A DNA stretch of 64,000 nt, from the NCBI RefSeq assembly GCF_002179965.1, contig NZ_NGUQ01000018.1, positions 186,001 through 250,000 of the forward strand. The letters are read 5' to 3'. The notes under the pieces were generated by a model. It did no database searches and was not told where the DNA came from. It saw only the letters and a program-made list of their open reading frames with translations. The position numbers were made by a program, and so were the translations under genes. This DNA is from Pandoraea sp. PE-S2T-3. GTDB taxonomy: Bacteria > Pseudomonadota > Gammaproteobacteria > Burkholderiales > Burkholderiaceae. Below, piece after piece: positions 1 through 9,727 of this stretch. Every line of letters starts with the position of its first letter. The first letter of the stretch is position 1.

Positions 1-929
1 GTGAGCGTGCCCCACAGGTGCTCGTTCGGCCCCAGCGCCGCGCGCACGATATCAGGCAGTTGCAGCCCGAGCAGTACGAACACGGCACCGTTGAAGACGA
101 ATTCCAGCATCGACCAGACGCCGTTGCCAAGAATGCGGGTGACCGTGCGGGTATTGAGCAGATCGGTCGAACTCACCGTCATACCGGCAGCCACGGCCGC
201 GAGAATGCCCGAAAAGCCGAAGTGTTCCGCCAGCAGATAGGCGGCGAAAGGCATGAGCAGCAGCAACAGCACGACCGTCGCAGGTTCTTCGGTCGAGGCG
301 TCCATCACGCGGCGGTGAAACTGCGTGAAGAGCCACGTCACGGCCCAGCCGGCGAGCAGACCGCCCAGTGCAATGACGAAGAACGAAAACGTGGCGTTGC
401 CGATGGAGAAGATGCCGGTGGTCGCCGCCACGAGGGCGAACTTGAACACGACCAGACCCGACGCGTCGTTCATCATCGCTTCGCCTTCGAGCACGTGCAT
501 GAGCCGCGTCGGCATACGCATGCGCCCGGTGAGCGCAGATACCGCCACCGCGTCCGTGGGCGAAAGCACGCCGCCGAGGGCAAAAGCCACGGCCAGCGGA
601 ATCGACGGAATCATCCAATGAATGAAGTAGCCCACGCCGAGCACCGTGAAGATCACGAGGCCCAGCGCCATCGCGATGATCGGCACCCTCAGGTGCCAGA
701 ACTCGCGCTTGGGCATGCGCCAGCCGTCGGCAAAGAGCAACGGCGGGATAAACAGCAGGAAGAAAATCTCGGGGTCGAGATCGATGTGGACGCCCGCGCC
801 CGGATAAGCGAGCGCAGCGCCCACCGCGATCTGGACCAGCGGAATCGGGAGAAACCGCACGAAACTGCCCAGCACACCAGTGAGCGCCACCACGAACAGC
901 AGGATGAGCGCAGTAAAAACTACTTCCAT
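1..929 (-). CDS. Na+/H+ antiporter, CPA1 family (3' end outside window)
   Basis: The reading frame runs on the minus strand from ATG at 929 and leaves the window at base 1 without a stop, so only the N-terminal ~309 residues are present. They form a series of hydrophobic segments. The motifs LSPTDAVAV and EGEAMMNDASG are the signature of CPA1 cation/proton exchangers; the Asn-Asp pair in MMNDASG is the usual ion-binding site in this family. A strong ribosome site (GGAGGTGG) sits just before the ATG and fixes the start. The expected role is inner-membrane exchange of Na+ or K+ for H+ in pH and salt homeostasis. The missing C-terminus may carry a cytosolic regulatory domain, which cannot be judged here. 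The upstream neighbour is the large FAD/Fe-S dehydrogenase, on the same strand and about 50 bases away. Confidence 0.9.
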   Translation of the reverse strand, partial: MEVVFTALILLFVVALTGVLGSFVRFLPIPLVQIAVGAALAYPGAGVHIDLDPEIFFLLFIPPLLFADGWRMPKREFWHLRVPIIAMALGLVIFTVLGVGYFIHWMIPSIPLAVAFALGGVLSPTDAVAVSALTGRMRMPTRLMHVLEGEAMMNDASGLVVFKFALVAATTGIFSIGNATFSFFVIALGGLLAGWAVTWLFTQFHRRVMDASTEEPATVVLLLLLMPFAAYLLAEHFGFSGILAAVAAGMTVSSTDLLNTRTVTRILGNGVWSMLEFVFNGAVFVLLGLQLPDIVRAALGPNEHLWGTL

Positions 930-981
930 GCCACCTCCATGGTCCGTCGGTCAGGCATCGGCCGCGTCCACGAAAATGCCA

Positions 982-3900
982 TCAGACGAGAACGCGCTCG
1001 ATACCGCCGTTGTTCGCATCCTTCACGTAGTCCGCCATCCACTGGTCGCCGAGCACGTGCTTGGCGATTTCCACGACGATGTAGTCGGCAGTGATGTCGG
1101 CATCCTCGTTGTAGCGCGACAGGCCTTGCAGGCACGACGGGCAGCTGGTGAGGATCTTCACCTCTTCCACCTTGCCATCGGCGCGCAGCTTGGCCGCGCC
1201 CTTGCGCATTTCTTCTTCCTTGCGGAAGCGGATCTGCGTCGAGATATCCGGGCGCGTGACCGCCAGCGTACCCGATTCGCCGCAGCAACGATCGTTCTTC
1301 TCGATCTTGTAGCCGTCGTGCTCGCTGCCCATCAACTGGTTCACGAGCTTGACCGGGTCCATCGTCTTGATCGGCGTGTGGCACGGGTCGTGATACATGT
1401 AGCGCGTACCGTTCACGCCTTCCAGCTTCACGCCCTTCTCGAGCAGATATTCGTGGATGTCGACGATGCGGCAGCCCGGGAAAATCTTCTCGAATTCATA
1501 GCCGGCGAGCTGATCGTAGCAAGTGCCGCACGACACCACCACGGTCTTGATATCGAGATAGTTCAGCGTGTTGGCCACCCGGTGGAACAGCACGCGGTTA
1601 TCCGTCACGATCTTCTCGGCCTTCTCGCCCTGCCCCGAGCCACGCTGCGGGTAACCGCAGCACAGATACCCCGGCGGCAGCACCGTTTGCACGCCCACGT
1701 GCCAGAGCATGGCCTGCGTGGCGAGCCCGACTTGCGAGAACAGGCGCTCCGAGCCGCAGCCCGGGAAGTAGAACACCGCTTCCGAATCGACCGACGTCCC
1801 CTTCGGGTCGCGGATGATCGGCACCACCTTGTTGTCTTCGATATCGAGCAACGCGCGCGCCGTCTTCTTCGGCAGGTTGCCCGGCATCTTCTTGTTCACG
1901 AAGTGGATCACCTCTTCGCGCAGCGGCGGCTTGCCGACCGTGGCCGGCGGATGTGCCATCTGCTTCTTCGCGAGTTTCTTGAAGATGTCCGCACCGAAGC
2001 GTTGCGCCTTGTAGCCCCAATCGATCATCACCTTACGGGTGATATTGATCGTCTCCGGGTTCGTCGCGTTCAGGAAGAACATGCCTGCTGCCGCGCCCGG
2101 GTTGAATTTCTTCTTGCCCATCTTGCGCAGCAGGTTGCGCATGTTCATCGTCACGTCGCCGAAGTCGATCTTCACCGGGCATGGCGTCGCGCACTTGTGG
2201 CAGACCGTGCAGTGATCGGCCACATCGTTGAACTCGTCCCAGTGCTTGATCGACACACCCCGGCGGGTCTGCTCTTCGTACAGGAAAGCTTCGATCAGCA
2301 GCGACGTGGCGAGAATCTTGTTGCGCGGGCTGTACAGCAGGTTCGCGCGCGGCACGTGCGTCGCGCACACCGGTTTGCACTTGCCGCAGCGCAGGCAGTC
2401 CTTCACGCTGTCGGCAATCGCGCCGATATCCGACTGCTGCATGATCAGCGATTCAAAGCCCATCAGCCCGAAGCTGGGCGTATAGGCATTGCGCAAATCG
2501 GCCGGCAGGTCGGGCATGTCGAGCAGCTTGCCCTTGTTGAAGCGCCCTTCCGGATCGACGCGCAGCTTGTAAGCGCGGAATTCGCCGATCTCTTCTTCCG
2601 TCAGGAATTCGAGCTTCGTGATGCCGATGCCGTGCTCGCCCGAGATCACGCCATCGAGCGAACGGGCAATTTGCATGATGCGCGCCACGGCCTTGTGCGC
2701 ATCCTGAAGCATCTCGTAGTTATCCGAGTTGACCGGGATGTTCGTGTGCACGTTGCCGTCGCCCGCGTGCATGTGCAGCGCGACGAACACACGCCCATGC
2801 AGCACGCGCTTATGGATTGCCTGCGCTTCGTCGAGGATCTGCTTGAACTCGCCGCCCGTGAAGATCTGGCGCAGTTCGGCGCGCACTTCCTGCTTCCACG
2901 ACACGCGCACCGTGCGGTCTTGCAGTAAGTCGATCAAGCGCGTTTCCGGATGCTTGTTCAGCCGGTCGTTCAGCGCCACATTCATGTCGCGAATGCCGTG
3001 GCGGTTGAGCAGCGGAATCGCGTCGTTCAGCGACAACTCGAAGTTGTCGCGCAGGAACACCCAGCGCGCGCGCACGTCGCGCAGCAGCGTGAGGGCGGTC
3101 TGCACGCGGTCTTCGAGCAGCTCGGCCGACGGAATTTCATTCGCGTCGTCGGTCTTGCCCAGCGGCAGGTTGCCGGCTTCGAAGAACTTCTCGAGGGCGT
3201 CGATCAGTTGCAGCTTGTTCTTGAGCGACAACTCGATGTTGATGCGCTCGATGTGGTCCGTGTACTCGCCCATGCGCGGCAGCGGAATCACCACGTCTTC
3301 ATTGATCTTGAAGGCGTTGGTGTGGCGCGCGATGGCAGCGGTGCGCGAACGGTCGAGCCAGAACTTCTTGCGGGCTTCGGCCGACACGGCGACAAAACCT
3401 TCGCCGCTCTTGCCGTTGGCCATGCGAATCACTTCCGAGGTAGCCTGCGCCACGGCGGTGTCGTCGTCGCCGACGATATCGCCGATCAGCACCATCTTCG
3501 GGAAAGCGTTGCGCTTCGACTTCGTGGCATAGCCCACGGCGCGCAGATAGCGTTCGTCCAGATGCTCCAGACCGGCGAGAATCGCGCCGCCCGCAGCCGT
3601 CTGCGCAAACATGTAGTCCTTGATTTCGACGATGCTCGGAATCGCTTCCTTCGCCTGACCGAAGAACTCCAGACACACCGTGCGCGTGTGCGCAGGCATC
3701 TTGTGGAGAATCCAGCGCGCGCTCGTGATCAGGCCGTCGCAGCCTTCCTTCTGAATACCCGGCAGGCCGGCGAGGAACTTGTCCGTCACGTCCTTGCCGA
3801 GACCTTCCTTGCGGAAGCGCTTGCCTTCGATATCCAGCGATTCAGTCTTGAGCAGCACCGCGCCCGGCGCGTGATTGCCGTCGAACCATTTCAGTTCGAA

Positions 3901-4977
3901 GCGCGCGACCGGAATATCGTGAATCTTGCCGAGGTTGTGGTCGAGGCGCGTGACTTCGAGCCAGTTGCCCTGCGGGTCGACCATGCGCCACCACGCGAGG
4001 TTATCGAGCGCGGTGCCCCACAGCACGGCCTTCTTGCCGCCGGCGTTCATGGCGACGTTGCCGCCGATGCACGATGCGTCGATCGACGTCGGATCGACGG
4101 CGAAGACCAGCCCGGCGCGCTCGGCGGCGTCCGCCACACGGCGCGTGACCACACCGGCGCCCGAGAAAATCGTCGGCACCGGCTTGTCGACACCCGGCAG
4201 TGCCGAGTATTCGACTTCGTCGAGTTGTTCCAGCTTTTCGGTATTGATGACGGCCGAGAACGGCGTGAGCGGAATCGCCCCGCCCGTGTAGCCCGTGCCA
4301 CCCCCGCGCGGAATCACCGTCAGACCAAGCTCGAAGCAGCCCTTCACCAGCGAGGCCATTTCGGCTTCCGTATCGGGCGTGAGCACCACGAACGGATATT
4401 CCACGCGCCAGTCGGTGGCGTCCGTCACGTGCGACACACGCGACAGGCCGTCGAACTTGATGTTGTCGTGTGCCGTCGTGCGGCCCAGCACCTTCTTCGC
4501 GCGGCGGCGCAGTTCCGCCATCTTCTCGAACTCACCCGCGAAATCGGCAACGGCGCGGCGCGCGGCCACTTCCAGTTGCTCAACGCGCGCGGCGCGCTCG
4601 CGCCCCGTGGCGTCGGCGTGTTCGGCCACGTCGGCACGGCGACGCTTGTCGATTTCGTTCAGACGGTGGTTGAGGGCGTCGATCAGCAGCTTGCGGCGCT
4701 TCGGGTTGTCGAGCAGGTCGTCCTGAAGGTACGGGTTGCGGCGTACCACCCAGATATCGCCGAGCACTTCATAGAGCATCCGGGCCGAGCGGCCGGTACG
4801 GCGCTCCGCGCGGAGTTCGTCGAGGATATTCCACGCGTCGGCGCCCAGCAGGCGAATGACGATCTCGCGATCCGAGAACGAAGTGTAGTTGTAGGGGATT
4901 TCGCGCAGTCGAGGGGGCTGTGCGGCTACGGCATGCTTTGCGTCGTGCGGCTCGAAGGCAGGCAAGGGTGCGTTCAT
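982..4977 (-). CDS. Giant FAD-linked / 4Fe-4S oxidoreductase with DUF3683 N-terminus
   Basis: A 1331-residue protein. An N-terminal region (~1-180) matches the DUF3683 type. It is followed by a PCMH-type FAD domain (~190-420, with [13 protein letters not shown] near 220) and a D-lactate-dehydrogenase-like FAD C-terminal domain containing [12 protein letters not shown]. Next comes a ferredoxin-like pair, [11 protein letters not shown] (~860) and [12 protein letters not shown] (~924). The C-terminus has CCG-type cysteine motifs ([31 protein letters not shown]). It thus fuses in one chain what glycolate oxidase splits over GlcD/E/F. Substrates are probably 2-hydroxyacids such as D-lactate, with electrons passed to quinone or cytochrome; this is inferred. 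The frame stays open upstream to a TTG at 5106, but ATG at 4977 (MNAPLPAF) is more plausible. ATG 5007 is an alternative. Confidence 0.85.
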   Translation of the reverse strand: MNAPLPAFEPHDAKHAVAAQPPRLREIPYNYTSFSDREIVIRLLGADAWNILDELRAERRTGRSARMLYEVLGDIWVVRRNPYLQDDLLDNPKRRKLLIDALNHRLNEIDKRRRADVAEHADATGRERAARVEQLEVAARRAVADFAGEFEKMAELRRRAKKVLGRTTAHDNIKFDGLSRVSHVTDATDWRVEYPFVVLTPDTEAEMASLVKGCFELGLTVIPRGGGTGYTGGAIPLTPFSAVINTEKLEQLDEVEYSALPGVDKPVPTIFSGAGVVTRRVADAAERAGLVFAVDPTSIDASCIGGNVAMNAGGKKAVLWGTALDNLAWWRMVDPQGNWLEVTRLDHNLGKIHDIPVARFELKWFDGNHAPGAVLLKTESLDIEGKRFRKEGLGKDVTDKFLAGLPGIQKEGCDGLITSARWILHKMPAHTRTVCLEFFGQAKEAIPSIVEIKDYMFAQTAAGGAILAGLEHLDERYLRAVGYATKSKRNAFPKMVLIGDIVGDDDTAVAQATSEVIRMANGKSGEGFVAVSAEARKKFWLDRSRTAAIARHTNAFKINEDVVIPLPRMGEYTDHIERINIELSLKNKLQLIDALEKFFEAGNLPLGKTDDANEIPSAELLEDRVQTALTLLRDVRARWVFLRDNFELSLNDAIPLLNRHGIRDMNVALNDRLNKHPETRLIDLLQDRTVRVSWKQEVRAELRQIFTGGEFKQILDEAQAIHKRVLHGRVFVALHMHAGDGNVHTNIPVNSDNYEMLQDAHKAVARIMQIARSLDGVISGEHGIGITKLEFLTEEEIGEFRAYKLRVDPEGRFNKGKLLDMPDLPADLRNAYTPSFGLMGFESLIMQQSDIGAIADSVKDCLRCGKCKPVCATHVPRANLLYSPRNKILATSLLIEAFLYEEQTRRGVSIKHWDEFNDVADHCTVCHKCATPCPVKIDFGDVTMNMRNLLRKMGKKKFNPGAAAGMFFLNATNPETINITRKVMIDWGYKAQRFGADIFKKLAKKQMAHPPATVGKPPLREEVIHFVNKKMPGNLPKKTARALLDIEDNKVVPIIRDPKGTSVDSEAVFYFPGCGSERLFSQVGLATQAMLWHVGVQTVLPPGYLCCGYPQRGSGQGEKAEKIVTDNRVLFHRVANTLNYLDIKTVVVSCGTCYDQLAGYEFEKIFPGCRIVDIHEYLLEKGVKLEGVNGTRYMYHDPCHTPIKTMDPVKLVNQLMGSEHDGYKIEKNDRCCGESGTLAVTRPDISTQIRFRKEEEMRKGAAKLRADGKVEEVKILTSCPSCLQGLSRYNEDADITADYIVVEIAKHVLGDQWMADYVKDANNGGIERVLV

Positions 4978-5469
4978 CTTGTCGGGCTCGTCAATGCGGC
5001 GGTGCATCCGCCGTCGGCGTTCGTCTCGCGGGACGCGCCGAAAGTCAAATTGGGTATGCGCTAGAAATTGCCGGCCGCTGGCGACAGGTGTGTGCGGGGC
5101 CGGCAAGGACGATCAGCGAGATCGCCGACTGCCGTGCATAGACGCCGATGACGAATCGTGTCCAGTCATCGAGCAGTAGCACTGAGGGGTGAGGCAGTTG
5201 ATGCGCATGCCCAGATCTTTCTTCCGGCTTTGGAAAGTGTTGGTAGGGGAATGTAGGCCGAATTGTACTTCATTGCACCGCAACACGTCGGCTCCCCAAC
5301 CAATTCGCAGCTAAGGGCCCGCGGGACGCCGAAAACACGAAATCCGCTAAAACGGACCGCTATATCCGTTTGAATACAACGACTTACCAGCATTCGTGGG
5401 CTGAAAATTTCTCCGAACAGGAGTATGTTGGCGCGATCCCCCAATCATTCACCCGCCAAGAGGTGTCTC
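4978..5469. other. Intergenic control region between divergent genes
   Basis: About 490 bases separate the divergently oriented dehydrogenase and the molybdenum hydroxylase small subunit. I see no convincing gene: the short frames lack ribosome sites and recognisable sequence. The part near 5220-5400 is richer in A/T and contains the inverted repeat at 5350-5371. The segment likely holds both promoters. Confidence 0.5.
5350..5371. promoter_or_regulatory. Inverted repeat upstream of the molybdenum hydroxylase genes
   Basis: AAACGGA, eight bases, then TCCGTTT forms a perfect 7-bp inverted repeat with a TATA-containing centre, about 100 bases before the start of the small subunit. This looks like an operator overlapping a promoter. 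No regulator gene is adjacent. Confidence 0.35.
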
Positions 5470-5928
5470 ATGGTCTCGTTTCAACTGAACGGCCGTCCCG
5501 TGCAGGTCGATGTCGACCCTGCCACTCCCCTGTTATGGACCCTGCGCGATGCGCTCTCGATGACCGGCACCAAGTTCGGTTGCGGCATGGCGCTATGCGG
5601 CGCCTGCACCGTGCATCTCGACGGCGCCCCGATTCGCAGCTGCATCACCCCCATCTCGGCCGTAGCCGGTAAAAAGGTCACGACCATCGAAGCCGTCGGC
5701 ACCGATCCCGTCGGCAAAGCCGTGCAAGACGCATGGGTCAAGCACGACGTGCCCCAGTGCGGCTACTGCCAGAGCGGCCAGATCATGTCCGCCGCGGCAC
5801 TTCTGCGCGAGAACAAGCAGCCCAACGACGACCAGATCGACGCCGCCATGGCCGGCAACATCTGCCGCTGCGGCACGTATGCGCGCATTCGCGCCGCCAT
5901 CAAGGACGCTGCGGCGTCGCTGGCCTGA
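5470..5928 (+). CDS. Molybdenum hydroxylase [2Fe-2S] subunit (IorA/CoxS-like)
   Basis: A 152-residue protein. The N-terminal plant-type ferredoxin fold has cysteines C38, C43, C46 and C58 (CGMALCGAC). The C-terminal 2Fe-2S helical domain has C97, C100, C132 and C134 (QCGYCQSG and ICRCG). It passes electrons from the molybdenum centre of the large subunit, encoded 17 bases downstream. ATG 5470 is preceded by AGAGGTG at proper spacing; an upstream in-frame ATG at 5425 is less likely because family members begin close to [10 protein letters not shown]. The two-subunit layout without a FAD subunit matches isoquinoline 1-oxidoreductase and aldehyde-dehydrogenase types, whose electrons go to membrane cytochromes. 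The true substrate is unknown. Confidence 0.92.
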   Translation: MVSFQLNGRPVQVDVDPATPLLWTLRDALSMTGTKFGCGMALCGACTVHLDGAPIRSCITPISAVAGKKVTTIEAVGTDPVGKAVQDAWVKHDVPQCGYCQSGQIMSAAALLRENKQPNDDQIDAAMAGNICRCGTYARIRAAIKDAAASLA

Positions 5929-5945
5929 CGCGAGGAGACATCACC

Positions 5946-8183
5946 ATGCGCGAACTTCGTTTCCACGGGCTTCGTTTTGACTTACGCCCCGGTGCCACGG
6001 TAGGCGACTACACCGGTGTGTCCCGTCGTGCGTTTCTGAAGACCTCCGCCGTTGCGGCGGGCGGCCTGATGCTTGAAATGTCGTGGCCCGGCGCGGTCCG
6101 GGTGGCCCATGCCGAAGGCCCGGCCGCCATGCCCGTCGTGCCGTCCGCGTTCGTGCGCATCGCGCCGGACGACACCGTCACCATTCAGGTCAACCGCCTC
6201 GACTTCGGTCAGGGCGTGCAAACCGCCTTGCCCATGCTCGTCGCCGAAGAGCTCGATTGCGACTGGTCGAAGGTGCGCAGCGAGCTGGCCCCGGCGGCTG
6301 ACGTCTATAAAGACCCGTTGTTCGGCATCCAGATGACGGGCGGCTCCGGCTCGGTCGCACACTCGTGGCTGCAATACCGGCGCATTGGTGCGTCGGCGCG
6401 CGCCATGCTGATTGCCGCCGCCGCGCAGCAGTGGAAAGTACCGGCTGCGCAATTGCGCACCGAAAACGGCGTCGTCCTCGGCCCCAACGGCCAGCGCGCC
6501 ACCTTCGGCAGTCTGGCCGCCAAGGCGCAAGCCTTGCCGGTGCCGACCGACGTCAAGCTCAAGGATCCGTCGGCCTTCCGCTTGCTCGGCAAACCGACCG
6601 GGCGGCTCGATGCGCGCGCCAAATCAACCGGCACGCCGATGTACGGCATGGATTTCAAGTTGCCGAACCTCAAGGTCGCCCTCGTGGCACGCCCGCCGGT
6701 TTTCGGCGCGAAGGTGAAGACGTTCGATGCGAAAGCCGCACGCGCTGTCAAAGGCGTGCGCGACGTGCTGGAGATTCCCGACGATCGAGGCGGCACCGCA
6801 GTGGCGGTCATCGCTGACGGCTACTGGCAGGCCAAGACCGGCCGCGACGCCCTGAATGCGACGTGGGACACCAGCGGCGTCGAGCATGTCGACACAACGG
6901 CGCAGCTTGCCAAGTTCAAGGAACTGGCGAAGACCCCGGGCGTCGTGGCGATCGACACCGACGTCTCGAAACTCAAGGGCGCACCGAAGACACTCGTCGC
7001 CGAATACAGCTTCCCGTACCTTGCCCATGCCCCAATGGAGCCGCTGAACTGCACCGTGCAGCTCAGCGACAAGGGCGCAGAAGTCTGGACCGGCACGCAA
7101 TTCCAGACCGTCGATCAGGCGGCCATCGCGGCCACGCTCGGCCTCAAGCCCGAGCAGGTCAAGCTGCACACCTTGATGGCGGGCGGCGGTTTCGGCCGGC
7201 GCGCCGTGCCGACCTCCGACTACGGCGTCGAAGCGGCGCAGGTCGCCAAGGCGTGGCGAACCGCCGGTCACCGCGAACCGGTCAAAGTGATCTGGAGCCG
7301 CGAAGACGATATCCATGGCGGCTACTACCGCCCGATGTACGTGCACCGCGCGGAAATCGGTCTGGATGCGAAGGGCAACGTGCTGGCGTGGAATCACACC
7401 ATCGTTGGGCAGTCGATTCTGCAAGGCACGCCGTTCGAAAAGATGATGGTGAAGAACGGCGTCGACAGCACGAGTGTCGAGGGTGTCGCGGGCACGCCGT
7501 ACGCGGTGCCGCTGCGTCTGTCCCTGCATAGCCCGAAGGCCAACGTGCCGGTGCTGTGGTGGCGCTCGGTCGGCAACACGCACACGGCGTTCGTGATGGA
7601 GACGTTGATCGACGAATTGGCGAAGAACGCGGGGCAAGACCCGGTCGACTATCGCTACGCGTTGATTGGCGACAAGCATCCGCGTCACCGCGCCGCACTG
7701 GCGTTGGCTGTGGAGCGTTCGGGCTACGGCAAGACGAAGCTGCCCGCGGGTCAGGCGTGGGGCGTGGCCGTGCACGAGTCGTTCGATTCGGTCGTCGCGT
7801 ATGTCGTGGTGGCCGAGGTGAAGAACGGGTCGCCGCGTCTGGTGAGCGCGACGGCGGCGGTGCATTGCAACTTCGCGGTCAACCCGCTGACGGTCGCGGC
7901 GCAGGTGGAAGGCGCAGCCCTCATGGGCTTGGGCACGACGTTGACGGGTGCCGCGATCACGCTGAAAGACGGTGAAGTCGAGCAGAGCAATTTCCACCAG
8001 TACACGGTGGCGCGCCTGACCGACATGCCGGCAATCAGCGTGCATATCGTGAGTTCTGGCGATGCGCCGACGGGCATGGGCGAACCGGGGTTGCCGCCGC
8101 TTGCCCCGGCGTATGCCAATGCTGTCTTCGCGCTGACCGGCAAGCGTCTGCGCGCGTTGCCGTTCGATCTGACGACGGCATAA
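5946..8183 (+). CDS. Molybdenum hydroxylase large subunit (IorB-like), Tat-exported
   Basis: A 745-residue protein with a twin-arginine signal near residues 26-45 (SRRAFLKTSAVAAGGL), so the mature enzyme should act in the periplasm. The rest is the xanthine-oxidase-type molybdopterin-binding fold, including MAGGGFGRRA in the middle and GMGEPGLPPLAPAYANAVF near the C-terminus; the Glu of GEPG is the usual catalytic base. The enzyme would hydroxylate an N-heterocycle or oxidise an aldehyde; the substrate cannot be read from sequence. It forms an operon with the 2Fe-2S subunit (17-base gap). A hairpin terminator follows at 8199-8228. Confidence 0.92.
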   Translation: MRELRFHGLRFDLRPGATVGDYTGVSRRAFLKTSAVAAGGLMLEMSWPGAVRVAHAEGPAAMPVVPSAFVRIAPDDTVTIQVNRLDFGQGVQTALPMLVAEELDCDWSKVRSELAPAADVYKDPLFGIQMTGGSGSVAHSWLQYRRIGASARAMLIAAAAQQWKVPAAQLRTENGVVLGPNGQRATFGSLAAKAQALPVPTDVKLKDPSAFRLLGKPTGRLDARAKSTGTPMYGMDFKLPNLKVALVARPPVFGAKVKTFDAKAARAVKGVRDVLEIPDDRGGTAVAVIADGYWQAKTGRDALNATWDTSGVEHVDTTAQLAKFKELAKTPGVVAIDTDVSKLKGAPKTLVAEYSFPYLAHAPMEPLNCTVQLSDKGAEVWTGTQFQTVDQAAIAATLGLKPEQVKLHTLMAGGGFGRRAVPTSDYGVEAAQVAKAWRTAGHREPVKVIWSREDDIHGGYYRPMYVHRAEIGLDAKGNVLAWNHTIVGQSILQGTPFEKMMVKNGVDSTSVEGVAGTPYAVPLRLSLHSPKANVPVLWWRSVGNTHTAFVMETLIDELAKNAGQDPVDYRYALIGDKHPRHRAALALAVERSGYGKTKLPAGQAWGVAVHESFDSVVAYVVVAEVKNGSPRLVSATAAVHCNFAVNPLTVAAQVEGAALMGLGTTLTGAAITLKDGEVEQSNFHQYTVARLTDMPAISVHIVSSGDAPTGMGEPGLPPLAPAYANAVFALTGKRLRALPFDLTTA

Positions 8184-8198
8184 CGAGCGCGTCTCGGC

Positions 8199-8228
8199 GG
8201 GGGCTGGCGCATTGAAGCGCCGGCTCCC
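8199..8228. terminator. Hairpin between convergent genes
   Basis: A 12-bp stem (two G-T wobbles) with a six-base loop ATTGAA lies between the stop of the molybdenum hydroxylase large subunit and the stop of the YqaA-like gene. There is no long T run, so efficiency is uncertain, but position and symmetry suit a bidirectional terminator. Confidence 0.55.
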
Positions 8229-8236
8229 TCCCGTCT

Positions 8237-8866
8237 TCAACCGATCAGCAAATGTTTGAACGGCGCGAAGATGCCTTGCCAGAACGACTCGGGCACCTTG
8301 AGCATCAGGTAGGTAATGAAGAGGTAGCGCAGCGTCTTGCCGATGGCGATGTACACGAGACACGTGCGCCACGGCAGGCGTAGCCAGCCCGCGAGCGTAC
8401 AGAGCGGGTCACCGATTACCGGCAGCCACGAGACCAGCAGCAACGGCGGACCGAAACGGCGCATCCAGCGCCGATACCGATCGTTCATCGGCGCTTTGGT
8501 CTCGGCACGCTTGCCGCCACCACCACTGCCCTCCCCCGCGTCCCCAACCGCCGTCACCACCGCTGCACTGCCAGCAAGCGCCGCCGCCCGCGCATGCGCT
8601 CGCTTGCGCGCTTTCAGCCGTACATAGCCGCGCCGCGCGGCGAACCCCATCCACCAATCGACCATGCCCCCGGCGGTATTGCCGACGCTCGCGACCACGA
8701 TCGCGGGCCAGAACATATGCGGATTGAGGGCCACGTAGCCGAACAGCGCGGGCTCCGAGCCCATCGGCAGCAGCGTCGCCGACAAAAATGCGATGAGGAA
8801 GACGGCTGGCAGGCCGACACCGGGCAGCGCGAGTGCGCCCAGCAGCCAGGGAATGAACGACTCCAT
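8237..8866 (-). CDS. YqaA/DedA-like small inner-membrane protein
   Basis: A 209-residue protein with hydrophobic segments near 5-45 and 55-80 and again near 140-200. It resembles the YqaA branch of the SNARE-associated (VTT/DedA) superfamily, as in LSATLLPMGSEPALF and SWLPVIGDPLC. DedA relatives are lipid carriers in the inner membrane; for YqaA itself the role is unproven. A hydrophilic, Gly- and Ala-rich insert (~95-130, with GEGSGGGG) between the two halves is unusual for the family. ATG 8866 has GGAG eight bases upstream; an upstream in-frame start at 8944 would add a sequence without membrane character and run through the palindrome at 8901. Confidence 0.75.
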   Translation of the reverse strand: MESFIPWLLGALALPGVGLPAVFLIAFLSATLLPMGSEPALFGYVALNPHMFWPAIVVASVGNTAGGMVDWWMGFAARRGYVRLKARKRAHARAAALAGSAAVVTAVGDAGEGSGGGGKRAETKAPMNDRYRRWMRRFGPPLLLVSWLPVIGDPLCTLAGWLRLPWRTCLVYIAIGKTLRYLFITYLMLKVPESFWQGIFAPFKHLLIG

Positions 8867-8900
8867 GCAACTCCGGCGGAAATAAGGGGAAGTCAAAAAA

Positions 8901-8918
8901 ACCGACCGGCCGGTCGGT
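8901..8918. promoter_or_regulatory. Perfect 18-bp palindrome, TetR-type operator candidate
   Basis: ACCGACCGGCCGGTCGGT reads identically on both strands. It sits 35 bases upstream of the YqaA-like start and 63 bases upstream of the MobA/MocA-like start, directly after an A tract. Operators of this ACCGACCGGTCGGT style are typical of TetR/AcrR repressors. No TetR gene is in the window. Confidence 0.6.
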
Positions 8919-8980
8919 GTCTCGCGAGCTACAGGACGGTACACGCGTTTGGCGTAAACAAAAAGTCTGGCGCATAATGC

Positions 8981-9607
8981 ATGCCCATGACCCGACCTTC
9001 GACGCCGCCCGTGGCCATTCTACTGGCAGGCGGACTCGGTACCCGCTTCGATGCGGCCGGGCGCCGGAACAAGCTGCTCGCGCCGCCGCCCGGCGATCCC
9101 CTGAACCGACCCGTTGCCCTCGCCAGCGCCCACGCGCTGCTGGCGGTATTGCCGCGCGTGATCGCGGTGGTGCGACCGGATTCGGCTGAGTTGGAGAACG
9201 TGCTGTTGCAGGCGGGTTGTGAAGTCGTCATGAGCCACGCCACCAAGCGCGGCATGGGTGCGACGCTCGCTGCCGGCATTCAGTCCTGCGTGGACGAAGC
9301 GCCGCCCCCCGGGCTCGAACATCTCGACGGCTGGCTCGTTGCGCTGGCCGACATGCCGTACCTCAATCCCCATACCATTCGCGCCATTGCCGACGGGCTC
9401 ACTTCGCCCGAAGCCATCGTCGCGCCGAGTTATCAGGGACAGCGCGGCCATCCGGTCGCCTTCGGTTCCGCTTACACCTCCCGCCTGATCGCCCTCGATG
9501 GCGATACCGGCGCGCGCGAGTTGTTGATTAGCGAGCACATTACGATCGTCGATGTCGACGACGCCGGAATCGTGCGCGACATCGACACCCCAGACGACCT
9601 TCGCTAG
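8981..9607 (+). CDS. MobA/MocA-like nucleotidyltransferase for molybdenum cofactor
   Basis: A 208-residue protein with the NTP-transferase fold. The N-terminal loop AILLAGGLGTRF (~12-23) with downstream KLL is the nucleotide-binding signature, and ADMPYL near 125 supplies the metal-binding Asp. GQRGHPVAFG is typical of MocA, which attaches CMP to molybdopterin to form the cytosine-dinucleotide cofactor used by molybdenum hydroxylases. Its closeness to the two-subunit molybdenum hydroxylase supports that role, although the YqaA-like gene lies between. The start may be ATG 8981 or 8987 (MTRPSTPP). GMP transfer (MobA) is the alternative. Confidence 0.8.
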   Translation: MPMTRPSTPPVAILLAGGLGTRFDAAGRRNKLLAPPPGDPLNRPVALASAHALLAVLPRVIAVVRPDSAELENVLLQAGCEVVMSHATKRGMGATLAAGIQSCVDEAPPPGLEHLDGWLVALADMPYLNPHTIRAIADGLTSPEAIVAPSYQGQRGHPVAFGSAYTSRLIALDGDTGARELLISEHITIVDVDDAGIVRDIDTPDDLR

Positions 9608-9727
9608 GGCGCGCACTCCCCTTTCCCGTTTTTTCCCGAGAGACCTTGCGCGACCGCCCCGGCGGACGTGCTGGTCTATCATTGTCCTTTTGTTCCTGAT
9701 GTGCCTAACCTGAAGAAGCCTTAAATC

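Noticed and set aside
880-5064. Long plus-strand frames (682 and 704 residues) opposite the FAD/Fe-S dehydrogenase
   Set aside because: The minus strand encodes a clear multi-domain enzyme over the whole span; the plus frames have low-complexity composition.
5166-5444. A 92-residue minus-strand frame in the gap before the molybdenum hydroxylase
   Set aside because: No ribosome site, no recognisable sequence, and it runs through the likely promoter region.
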